Position numbers and translations under genes: made by a program. The notes under the pieces are model-generated. The model saw only the letters and a program-made list of their open reading frames with translations, did not search any database and was not told the origin of the DNA. A DNA stretch of 51,738 nt from an uncultured Prevotellaceae bacterium (lineage in GTDB: Bacteria; Bacteroidota; Bacteroidia; Bacteroidales; Bacteroidaceae): positions 1 to 51,738 of the forward strand of contig CAMVJO010000002.1 of assembly GCA_947167835.1 (NCBI GenBank), read 5' to 3'. Positions 38,595-47,491 of the stretch are shown piece by piece (the stretch's first letter is position 1; each line of letters begins with the position of its first letter).

Positions 38595-39773
38595 ATGTTA
38601 CTTCGCATCCTTCCACTCATATTTCTGCTTTTCTCGTTGCCTACCTTCGTGATAGTGCGACGTTACTGGCGGCGGCGTCATCTGAAGTGGGCGAAATATC
38701 TGCTTTTATCGGTAAACGGACTGATTTTCCTTGCCGCAGCAATTCTGGCCTTCGACGAAGGATATACGCAGCGCGAGGCAATGCTGAAATCCTATGTGGT
38801 ATTTGCTTTTATGCTTGTTGCCATTCCACAGACATGGCTGGCCATATTTCTTTTCGTCGGCAAACGGTTTAAGCGCCGCCCGCAAATCAGGAAAATCATA
38901 GACAGAATGGGATGGATCACGATGCCGTTTATCGTTATCTTACTCCTACACTCCACATTCGTTGAGCCTTATGAAATTAAGGTGAAGGAAGTAACATTCC
39001 GCTCCAACAAATTACCGCGTTCCTTCGATGGATTCCGCATTGCCGTCGTTTCGGATTTACATGTCGGCAGTTATGATGGCGATACAACGTTCCTAAGTAA
39101 ACTTACCGACAGCATAAACAGTCTGGATGCCGACCTCATAGCCGTTGTGGGCGATGTGGTAAACTTTAGTGCTGACGAATGGGAACCGTATGCGGGGATT
39201 TTGTCTCGTCTAAGGGCGAAACACGGCGTGGTGTCGGTTATGGGAAATCACGACTACATGGGATATAGAAAATGGCCTACGCCTGCTGACAGCATCGCGC
39301 AGATCATGCAACTTTGCCGGCAGCAAGAAGAAGCCGGATGGCACCTGTTGCGTAATGCCTCGTATATCGTCCGTGAAACATCGGGCGACAGCATTGTTAT
39401 CTTGGGTTCTGAGAATTATAGCAGCCCGCCATTTCCACATACGGGCGACCTGAAAAAAGCACAACAGGGCATCAATGAAAATTCCTTCCAGATATTGCTC
39501 ACTCACGACCCATATCAATGGCATTATGACGTGGTGAATCATCCCGAAATCCCATTTACCATTTCAGGGCACACACATGGTGCACAAATGAACCTGTTTG
39601 GTTGGTCGCCAGCCGTCTTTAAAAGAAAAGAGTGGGGAGGTCTCTACGAACAAGACGGACATACGCTCTTTGTCACCCAAGGTACGGGAATGGGCTTCAT
39701 GCTTATGCGCATTCTGCTCCCACCCGAAATCGTTGTTGTCACGCTTCGCACTAGTGCGCAGCCCGCAAAATAG
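38595..39773 (+). CDS. Metallophosphoesterase, membrane-anchored
   Basis: SDLHVGSYDG, VGDVVNF, VMGNHDYMG, SGHTHGAQ; N-terminal TM segments. Confidence 0.9.
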   Translation: MLLRILPLIFLLFSLPTFVIVRRYWRRRHLKWAKYLLLSVNGLIFLAAAILAFDEGYTQREAMLKSYVVFAFMLVAIPQTWLAIFLFVGKRFKRRPQIRKIIDRMGWITMPFIVILLLHSTFVEPYEIKVKEVTFRSNKLPRSFDGFRIAVVSDLHVGSYDGDTTFLSKLTDSINSLDADLIAVVGDVVNFSADEWEPYAGILSRLRAKHGVVSVMGNHDYMGYRKWPTPADSIAQIMQLCRQQEEAGWHLLRNASYIVRETSGDSIVILGSENYSSPPFPHTGDLKKAQQGINENSFQILLTHDPYQWHYDVVNHPEIPFTISGHTHGAQMNLFGWSPAVFKRKEWGGLYEQDGHTLFVTQGTGMGFMLMRILLPPEIVVVTLRTSAQPAK

Positions 39774-39840
39774 TGTGATTGGCGTTTTGTGAGAGGATAA
39801 TCCTGATTAAGAAATTGTTGATACCGACTAAAAATACGAT

Positions 39841-40794
39841 ATGTTAGACATTATATATATTATAATAGGAGTATGCATCGTTCTCTTCGGTGCAGACCGA
39901 CTTACCGACGGAGCCGTGAATATTGCTCGCCGAATGAATATGCCAGAAATCGTGATTGGACTTACTATCGTGGCGATAGGAACCTCTATGCCCGAGTTCT
40001 TTGTCAGTTTGATGTCGGCATTGAAAGGAACGTCCGACATGGCAATCGGTAATATCGTGGGCTCAAATCTTTTCAACACGCTACTAATCACAGGCGTCGC
40101 GGCTTGTGTGGCTTCCATGCAGATTGGCCACGCTACCGTCCGCAAAGATATTCCTTTTGCCGCAGCAGCCACGCTTTTGTTGGTGACTTTATGTTTTGAC
40201 CGCCACATCTCGCGGCTTGATGGCGTGATTATGATTTTCGGCCTGCTGTTTTTCTTCTTTTATACCCTTCGTTTAGGACGTAAGGGCAATATAGAAATGG
40301 CTACCCCCGAGGATTTAGAAGAAGGCTCGGGGAAAAAACAACAGGCTGTGTGGCTAAGTATATTTTGGACCGTCTGCGGACTATCTTGCCTCGTCTTCGG
40401 CAGCCATATCTTCGTTTCCGGTGCTGCCAATGTCGCGAAATCTCTCGGAGTGTCCGATGCCGTAGTTGGTTTGACGATACTTGCGGGCGGTACGTCGCTT
40501 CCCGAATTGGCTACCAGCGTAGTAGCTGCATATAAAGGGCAGAGCGGTATTGCTATCGGCAATGTAATTGGATCGAATGTGCTGAATATCCTGATGATAG
40601 TCGGCGTAACGGCCGTGATTCACCCACTTTATATCAATCACCTCAGCCTTGTTGATTTCGGCCTCATGCTTTTCAGCATTGTGTTGCTTTGGTTTTTCTG
40701 TTTCACCAAATATAAAGTGGAACGCTGGGAAGGTGCTGTACTGACAACCCTCTTTCTTGGATATTTGGGCTGGCTCGTATCACAGAATATCTGA
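39841..40794 (+). CDS. Calcium/sodium antiporter (CaCA/YrbG family)
   Basis: Duplicated VIGLTIVAIGTSMPEFFVS / VVGLTILAGGTSLPELATS and GNIVGSNLFN / GNVIGSNVLN motifs. Confidence 0.94.
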   Translation: MLDIIYIIIGVCIVLFGADRLTDGAVNIARRMNMPEIVIGLTIVAIGTSMPEFFVSLMSALKGTSDMAIGNIVGSNLFNTLLITGVAACVASMQIGHATVRKDIPFAAAATLLLVTLCFDRHISRLDGVIMIFGLLFFFFYTLRLGRKGNIEMATPEDLEEGSGKKQQAVWLSIFWTVCGLSCLVFGSHIFVSGAANVAKSLGVSDAVVGLTILAGGTSLPELATSVVAAYKGQSGIAIGNVIGSNVLNILMIVGVTAVIHPLYINHLSLVDFGLMLFSIVLLWFFCFTKYKVERWEGAVLTTLFLGYLGWLVSQNI

Positions 40795-40939
40795 TTTCTG
40801 CAAGATGTAGTCCGAAGAAACTCCTGATAGTTTCGGACAGGTATCCTTTTTCCCTGTTTTATCATTTCAAAAAGTACGGTAAAAAGCCAGATTTCTCTTT
40901 CAATCATTTTATCCAGCCCAGCAAAAAGTCGGAATCCCT

Positions 40940-42400
40940 ATGCAAATTTCTGAACTCTTAGGTCAATCGTTCGGTATGTCGCTCACTCCGTCGCAGCAGT
41001 CGGCAGTAGCGAAAATTGGTGCGTTCTGCGAATCGAAAGACCAGATGAGCGCATTTATTTTGCGCGGTTATGCCGGAACGGGAAAGACGACATTGATAGG
41101 TACCTTGGTTAAAGTTTTCAATAGCCTGAAGCGCCCTGTCGTTTTGTTGGCGCCAACGGGTAGGGCAGCCAAGGTTTTGTCGCTTCATGCAGGGCAAATG
41201 GCTTTTACTATCCATAAAGTGATTTATAGGCAGGAGACCTTCAACGGAGAACAGACGCGATTTTCTCTTGGCTTCAACAAATTGCGCGACGCCTTGTTTA
41301 TTGTAGATGAAGCCTCGATGCTACAGATGGGCGGAATGGGGGAAACCAGTATTTTCGGGAGCGGAATGGTTATGGATGACCTCGTAAAATTTGTTTACCA
41401 AGGTTCTGGATGCCGTTTGATGCTGATTGGCGACGATGCCCAGCTGCCACCTGTAGGCGAGTCCGAAAGTCCTGCACTTAATAACCAGGTAATAGGCGCT
41501 TATGGCCTGCAAGTTTTTGAAAGTTGCCTGACAGATGTCGTTAGGCAGGAGGCCGCTTCCGGTGTCTTGAGTAATGCCACCCTTATCCGCCAGATGATTC
41601 AGACCGAAACCCTGCAACCGCCCATTATCACGGGGCGAAAAAAGGGCGAAGTGGAATTTGTTGATGGAAATGACTTAGTAGAAAAACTTGATGAGGCATA
41701 TAATGAATATGGAGTGGGCGAAACCATCGTCGTAACCCGTTCAAACAAACGCGCCAACCTATTTAACGAAGGAATACGCCGCATGATTTTCGATCGCGAG
41801 GAGGCTATCTGTCGCGGTGACTACATTATGGTGGTGAAAAACAACTATTTCTGGGCAGAAACCTTGGCAAAAACACTTCCGAAGGGCGAAACCTTGCCTT
41901 TTGCCTTTATTGCCAATGGTGATACGGCACGTGTTGTGAGAATATTCAACTTTCACGAAGCACACGGCTTCCATTTTGCCGATGCTGTGCTGGAATTTCC
42001 CGACTATGACGACTTTACGATGGAATGTCGCGTAATGATTGATACGTTGCTCTCCGAATCGCCATCGCTCTCGTCAGAAGAATCGCACCGCCTCTATGAA
42101 AGCGTACTTTCCGACTATGCTGATATTCCGAATAAGCGCGATCGCATGAAAAACCTGCGCGAAGATTCGTATTACAACGCCTTGCAGATAAAACATGCCT
42201 ACGCCGTTACCTGTCACAAGGCACAAGGCGGACAATGGTCGCAGGTATTTATTGATCAAGGTTATATATCACCTGAAATGATGGATATATCCTATTTTCG
42301 CTGGCTATATACTGCTTTTACCCGCGCCACCGAGAATGTTTACCTCGTGAATTGGCCCCGCGAACAACGTATTTTGGAAAAAGAAGCTGAGGAAGAATAG
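40940..42400 (+). CDS. RecD-like DNA helicase (AAA_30/UvrD_C_2)
   Basis: RGYAGTGKTTLIGTLV; LLAPTGRAAKVL; DEASM; YAVTCHKAQGGQW. Confidence 0.9.
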   Translation: MQISELLGQSFGMSLTPSQQSAVAKIGAFCESKDQMSAFILRGYAGTGKTTLIGTLVKVFNSLKRPVVLLAPTGRAAKVLSLHAGQMAFTIHKVIYRQETFNGEQTRFSLGFNKLRDALFIVDEASMLQMGGMGETSIFGSGMVMDDLVKFVYQGSGCRLMLIGDDAQLPPVGESESPALNNQVIGAYGLQVFESCLTDVVRQEAASGVLSNATLIRQMIQTETLQPPIITGRKKGEVEFVDGNDLVEKLDEAYNEYGVGETIVVTRSNKRANLFNEGIRRMIFDREEAICRGDYIMVVKNNYFWAETLAKTLPKGETLPFAFIANGDTARVVRIFNFHEAHGFHFADAVLEFPDYDDFTMECRVMIDTLLSESPSLSSEESHRLYESVLSDYADIPNKRDRMKNLREDSYYNALQIKHAYAVTCHKAQGGQWSQVFIDQGYISPEMMDISYFRWLYTAFTRATENVYLVNWPREQRILEKEAEEE

Positions 42401-42482
42401 AATTTCGGAACAGCAATAAAAGGTTGATCTTGCCTTTTGTTTATTATCTGCCGGTTACAAGAATAGATTGACAAGCTAAATA

Positions 42483-42570
42483 TTTTCTCATCGCCATGAT
42501 AAAGTTTTCTCATCGCGTAGAGAAAATTTTCTCTTCGCGATGAGAATCTTTTCTCTACGCGAAGAGAATG
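42483..42570. repeat. 22-bp tandem array of palindromic units
   Basis: TTTTCTC at 42483, 42505, 42527, 42549; units such as TTTTCTCATCGCGTAGAGAAAA, TTTTCTCTTCGCGATGAGAATC. Confidence 0.85.
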
Positions 42571-42895
42571 CATATTGGCTGGATTGATTCAGGTAATGTG
42601 GGCGTTGTTTGGAAAACTCCTTGTTGTGTTATTTGTAGTGCTTACTTAACGCTGAAAAGTGTCGTTTCTTTTAGAAAAGGTAGGGTGAATTTCTGAAATA
42701 GTAGGGTAGGAGTGGCAGATTTTGTAGGTTTTATCTCCGATATCTCCAATAATGAATTAAAAAAAGCGGGATAAGGCAGGAAAAGCCGTTTTTTATTTGT
42801 ATCTTCGCGAGGCAATATGAGCTCTTTTGTCGAGCCGTTATTGCAAAGAATAGAATTTATAGATTTTTTATCGGAATCCAGAAACAAAATACTTG

Positions 42896-44260
42896 ATGGA
42901 AAAAGAAAAACTCCATACGAACGAGGCCGTATTAACGGACGAAAATCCGTTAGGTCTGACTGAACGAGAGAAAAAGCAGTTGATACCGCGCAAATTATTG
43001 GTGCCTTTTATTTTGATTACGACACTTTTTGCACTTTGGGGCTTTGCAAACGACATTACCAACCCGATGGTGGCGGCTTTCCAGACAGTAATGGAAATTT
43101 CTGCGGCAAAAGCATCGCTTGTGCAGTTTGCATTTTATGGTGGCTATGCAACAATGGCCATTCCTGCCGCGCTGTTCATCCGTCGCTACTCGTATAAAAA
43201 AAGTATCTTACTGGGACTTGCACTTTATGCCCTAGGTGCTTTTCTTTTCATTCCGGCAGCATCTATGCAAGAGTTCTCTTTTTTCTGTATCTCCCTGTAT
43301 ATTCTCACTTTCGGCCTGGCATTTCTTGAAACCACGGCCAATCCGTTCATTCTCTCCCTGGGAAGTAAGGAAACCAGTACACGCCGTCTGAATATGGCGC
43401 AGGCTTTCAATCCTATTGGTTCGCTTTCGGGCATGGCTGTCGCATCACTTATTGTTTTGCCGCAGTTATGGAGCGATAGGCGCGATGCCACAGGTGAAAT
43501 CATCTTCTCAACACTTTCCGAGGCTGAGAAAGCCAATATTCGTCTGCATGATTTGGCCATTATTCGCGATCCTTATGTGGCTTTGGGACTTGTAGTTACC
43601 ATGATATTTGTGATAATAGCCCTTACCCGTATGCCGAATATTGGTATGAGCGCCGAAAAATCTGGTAAGCGCGAAACATTGAGCCGTTTGTGGCACAATT
43701 CGGAATATCGCTTCGGGGTAGTGGCTCAGGTGTTCTATGTAGCGGCGCAAATCATGGTGTGGACTTTTATTATCCACTACGCAAATCGTCTTGGCATCAA
43801 CAAAGCTACTGCGCAGAACTACAATATTTTTGCTATGTCCATGTTTTTGTGCGGTCGCTTCGTGAGTACGTTCCTGATGCACTATGTAAATTCGCGTAAG
43901 TTGCTATTCGTATTCGGTATCTGCGCCTCCATTTGTACTATAGGCACGATATTCTTTACGGACATAACGGGATTGTATTGTTTGATAGGCATTAGTGCAT
44001 TTATGTCGCTCATGTTCCCCACGATATACGGTATAGCTCTCGAAAATGTGGAGTCACGCGATACTACCCTCGGGGCTGCTTTTCTTGTCATGGCTATAGT
44101 TGGCGGTGCCTTGATGCCACCGTTGCAGGGTGCCGTGATAGATTTGAAAACTGTTGCGGGAATGCCTGCCGAGAACGTGAGTTTTGCACTTCCCTTGGTA
44201 TGTTTCATCGTTGTTGCCCTATATGGTTGGACTACGCGGCGAGTTTTGAAAAACGAATAA
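42896..44260 (+). CDS. MFS sugar transporter (fucose permease FucP-like)
   Basis: FALWGFANDITNPMVAAFQ; FLETTANPFILSLG; AQAFNPIGSLSG. Confidence 0.85.
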   Translation: MEKEKLHTNEAVLTDENPLGLTEREKKQLIPRKLLVPFILITTLFALWGFANDITNPMVAAFQTVMEISAAKASLVQFAFYGGYATMAIPAALFIRRYSYKKSILLGLALYALGAFLFIPAASMQEFSFFCISLYILTFGLAFLETTANPFILSLGSKETSTRRLNMAQAFNPIGSLSGMAVASLIVLPQLWSDRRDATGEIIFSTLSEAEKANIRLHDLAIIRDPYVALGLVVTMIFVIIALTRMPNIGMSAEKSGKRETLSRLWHNSEYRFGVVAQVFYVAAQIMVWTFIIHYANRLGINKATAQNYNIFAMSMFLCGRFVSTFLMHYVNSRKLLFVFGICASICTIGTIFFTDITGLYCLIGISAFMSLMFPTIYGIALENVESRDTTLGAAFLVMAIVGGALMPPLQGAVIDLKTVAGMPAENVSFALPLVCFIVVALYGWTTRRVLKNE

Positions 44261-44275
44261 GTCTAAAGAATAAGA

Positions 44276-45634
44276 ATGACGCACTCATTATTTAATATAC
44301 TTGATATACGTTTCACTATGGGCAGGATTTTACTTTCTTTCTTGCTCATGCTTTGTGCTATTGCGGCACAAGCCGATGGAAAGAAGTTCATACTTGTAAT
44401 TGATGCCGGACATGGCGGTCACGATGCCGGAGCTGTGGGAATTTACTCGCGCGAAAAAGATATTAACCTGAAGGTAGCGCTGGAATTCGGCGCATTGGTT
44501 ACTCAGAACTGCCCCGATGTGAAAGTTATCTACACACGCTCTACGGATATCTTCATTCCCCTATATAAAAGGCCTGACATAGCCAACAAAGCCAAGGCTG
44601 ATTTATTTGTTTCCATCCATACCAATTCCGTTCCCAAGGATGCACCACGTACTGCTCGGGGAGTAGAAACTTTTACTAACGGTGTGGCGCAGACTAAGGC
44701 GAATATGGCCGTTGCCCGCAGGGAGAACTCCGTCATTCTCTTGGAGAGCGATTACAAAAAGCACTACCAAGGATTTGATAACTCGCCCGAAAGCTACATT
44801 ATCTTCGAGGTAATGCAGGACAAGTACATGGAAAAAAGCATAGAACTGGCACGTCTCATTCAAAAGCAGTTGAAAAATGGTGGAAGAGTCGATCGTGGCG
44901 TTCACCAGGCCAGTCTTGCCGTTCTCAGAATGTCGGCTATGCCCAGCGTTCTCGTAGAAGTAGGATTTATCAGCACACCTGCTGAAGAAGATTACCTCAA
45001 TACCAAAGCAGGTATCAGCACTATTGCGCGTTCTATCTACAATGGTTTTATAGACTACCGCAATAAGCACGACCGCGCGGCAGCAACCTTACCCGAAATC
45101 GATATTAACGCAGGTAATCAGGCAGAAGAAACCCCACAAACCGAACCTGTAAAAGCAAAGCAAGAAGATAAAAAAGAAAAGGACACGGTAAAACCTGAAA
45201 AGTCCGAAGAGAAGTCTGCAAAGTCCGAGGATAAATCCGATAAGGTTGGTGAAAAATCTGGAAAAGCCAGTGAAAAATCTGGAGGTGTCGTAGGTAACGC
45301 AGGTAAATCCAACGAAAAAGAAACACAGGTGCCGCAAAAGAAAGAAGAAACCGCAGAGGCTCCTGTCTTCAAGGTACAACTCTTCGTTTGCGAACGTAAA
45401 CTAAAACAAAATGACATCCGTCTAAAAGGTTTGGCCGATGCCGATTTCTATTTAGACGGAGGCGCCTATAAATATACCTACGGTAATACGACAGATTACG
45501 AGGAAATCAAGCGTTTGCAGAAGAGTATTTCTGACAAGTTCAAGGATACTTTTATCGTAGCCTTCAAAAACGGAAAACGTATCGACCTTCGCGAGGCTAT
45601 CAACGAAAGTAAAAAGACTAAAGGCCGGAAATAG
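44276..45634 (+). CDS. N-acetylmuramoyl-L-alanine amidase
   Basis: LVIDAGHGGHDAGAVG; SIHTNS; VLVEVGFIST; Lys-rich linker. Start may instead be ATG at 44318. Confidence 0.92.
   Translation: MTHSLFNILDIRFTMGRILLSFLLMLCAIAAQADGKKFILVIDAGHGGHDAGAVGIYSREKDINLKVALEFGALVTQNCPDVKVIYTRSTDIFIPLYKRPDIANKAKADLFVSIHTNSVPKDAPRTARGVETFTNGVAQTKANMAVARRENSVILLESDYKKHYQGFDNSPESYIIFEVMQDKYMEKSIELARLIQKQLKNGGRVDRGVHQASLAVLRMSAMPSVLVEVGFISTPAEEDYLNTKAGISTIARSIYNGFIDYRNKHDRAAATLPEIDINAGNQAEETPQTEPVKAKQEDKKEKDTVKPEKSEEKSAKSEDKSDKVGEKSGKASEKSGGVVGNAGKSNEKETQVPQKKEETAEAPVFKVQLFVCERKLKQNDIRLKGLADADFYLDGGAYKYTYGNTTDYEEIKRLQKSISDKFKDTFIVAFKNGKRIDLREAINESKKTKGRK
45200..45287 (+). repeat. In-frame 21-bp coding array in amidase linker
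   Basis: AAGTCCGAAGAGAAGTCTGCA / AAGTCCGAGGATAAATCCGAT / AAGGTTGGTGAAAAATCTGGA / AAAGCCAGTGAAAAATCTGGA at 45200, 45221, 45242, 45263; KSEEKSA/KSEDKSD/KVGEKSG/KASEKSG. Confidence 0.85.
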
Positions 45635-45755
45635 AGGAATTATCTCAGAGCTTGATTCGTATGTATCGGCACAAATAAATAGAATGTTCCCGCAAATAAG
45701 CAGAATCTTCTTATAGGCGGAAATAATCAAAGATATAGCAAAACATCAGTACCCT

Positions 45756-46682
45756 ATGAAATATTTTACAAAAGAAGTAAAAATTGCGCTCACGGCAATT
45801 GTTGCCATTGCATTGCTTTTCGTTATGATTAACTTCCTGAAAGGCGTCAATGTCTTCAAGTCATCAAACACTTACTACATAGTTTTTCACGATGTTGTGG
45901 GGTTAAGTGTATCTAACCACGTATATGCAAATGGTTATGCCGTAGGAATTGTTCGTGAAATCAATTATGATTATGAAAACACGGACAGAGTTGTTGTTGC
46001 CGTGGAGTTAGACGAAGATATGCGCGTTCCTGTGGGTACTATTGCCGAACTTGAAACGAGTTTGATGGGTTCTATAAAAATGAACCTCATACTTGGTAAA
46101 AATCCCTTGGAGGTAGTGGAAAAAGGCGACACGATACAAGGCGATTTGCACAAGGGAGCGATGGACGAAGTTGCGAAATTCATTCCTGTTGTGGCAGAAA
46201 TGTTGCCAAAGTTGGATTCCATTCTTACTAATGTGAACAATCTGACAGGTAATCCCGCACTGGTGCAGATTCTCTCGAACACAGCGCAGATTACTTCGGA
46301 GCTAAATGCCACTTCCCGCCAACTTAATGTGATGATGCAGCAGGATATTCCGAGTTTGCTCACCCATTTGAATGCCACAAGTCAGAACTTGCAGAAACTT
46401 TCGGGTAATTTGGCTGCGGTAGATGTGCAGAAAACCATGAAAGAGGTGGATGAAACAGTGGTGCAGATGCAACAATTTTCAAATAACCTGAACAATATCA
46501 GTCAAAGTCTGAATACAAAATTAAACAGCACCGACAATTCTCTCGGTCTCCTGCTGAATAGTCGTAATTTCTACGACAATCTGAATAATACGGTGCAGCA
46601 TACCGACAGTTTGGTGACAGATTTGAAAAATCACCCCAAGCGTTACGTTCATTTCTCCGTATTCGGTAAAAAAGACAAGTAA
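45756..46682 (+). CDS. MCE/MlaD domain protein
   Basis: N-terminal TM; YYIVFHDVVGLSVSNHVYANGYAVGIVREI; coiled-coil C-terminus. Confidence 0.9.
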   Translation: MKYFTKEVKIALTAIVAIALLFVMINFLKGVNVFKSSNTYYIVFHDVVGLSVSNHVYANGYAVGIVREINYDYENTDRVVVAVELDEDMRVPVGTIAELETSLMGSIKMNLILGKNPLEVVEKGDTIQGDLHKGAMDEVAKFIPVVAEMLPKLDSILTNVNNLTGNPALVQILSNTAQITSELNATSRQLNVMMQQDIPSLLTHLNATSQNLQKLSGNLAAVDVQKTMKEVDETVVQMQQFSNNLNNISQSLNTKLNSTDNSLGLLLNSRNFYDNLNNTVQHTDSLVTDLKNHPKRYVHFSVFGKKDK

Positions 46683-46756
46683 CCAAGCGTAACTTTCGGC
46701 TGGTCTTTTGATTTCAGTGTGCTGTTTCCATTGTTTTTCTCCGTCATCTTCTCTTC

Positions 46757-47410
46757 ATGTTACGACTTGTTGATCTGAATGTGGGATATGGCCGTCAGGA
46801 AGTCCTGTCTTCGCTCAATTATCACTTCGATAGTGGGAGCGTGACCGCCATTATCGGACGAAACGGCTGCGGAAAAAGTACATTGCTCCGTACTATAGTG
46901 GGTTTGCTCCCCCCAGTATCAGGGAAGGTGCTTTGGAACGATACAGATGTCAGAGAAATGAGTCTGCAAACCCTTGCAAAAAAAGTGGCTGCCGTATTTA
47001 CCACGCGATATGACGCAGGTATGCTCACGGTGCGCGAGGTTGTTGAAATGGGACGCCTGCCTTACGCATCTTTGACGGGACATCTTTCGGAGTATGACCG
47101 CCAAACTGTTGAGCAGAGCATGGAAATCATGCAGGTACTGCCACTTGGCGCGAAGCGCCTCGGTGCTATCAGCGATGGTGAGCGACAACGTGTGATGTTG
47201 GCCAGAGCTTTGGCGCAGAAGACCCCAGCTATTGTACTGGATGAGCCCACGGCTTTTCTTGACTACCGAGCTCGTCCCGAAATTCTCGGCATTCTGAAAC
47301 GTCTTGCCGAAGAAAACGGAAAAACCATCCTGCTTACCACCCATGATGTCGAACTTGCGCGTCATTTGTGCGATGCTGTTTGGAATTTAGACGAAGGTGA
47401 AACGAAATAG
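46757..47410 (+). CDS. ABC transporter ATP-binding protein (FecE-like)
   Basis: IIGRNGCGKSTLLR; ISDGERQRVMLARAL; IVLDEPTAFLD. Confidence 0.9.
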   Translation: MLRLVDLNVGYGRQEVLSSLNYHFDSGSVTAIIGRNGCGKSTLLRTIVGLLPPVSGKVLWNDTDVREMSLQTLAKKVAAVFTTRYDAGMLTVREVVEMGRLPYASLTGHLSEYDRQTVEQSMEIMQVLPLGAKRLGAISDGERQRVMLARALAQKTPAIVLDEPTAFLDYRARPEILGILKRLAEENGKTILLTTHDVELARHLCDAVWNLDEGETK

Positions 47411-47491
47411 GTGGAAGCATCGCGCCAATAAATAGGAGCAGGTTCTTAATAAATCGTAGCGCTCAAAATATAATAAAGGAGTAGAAAACGC

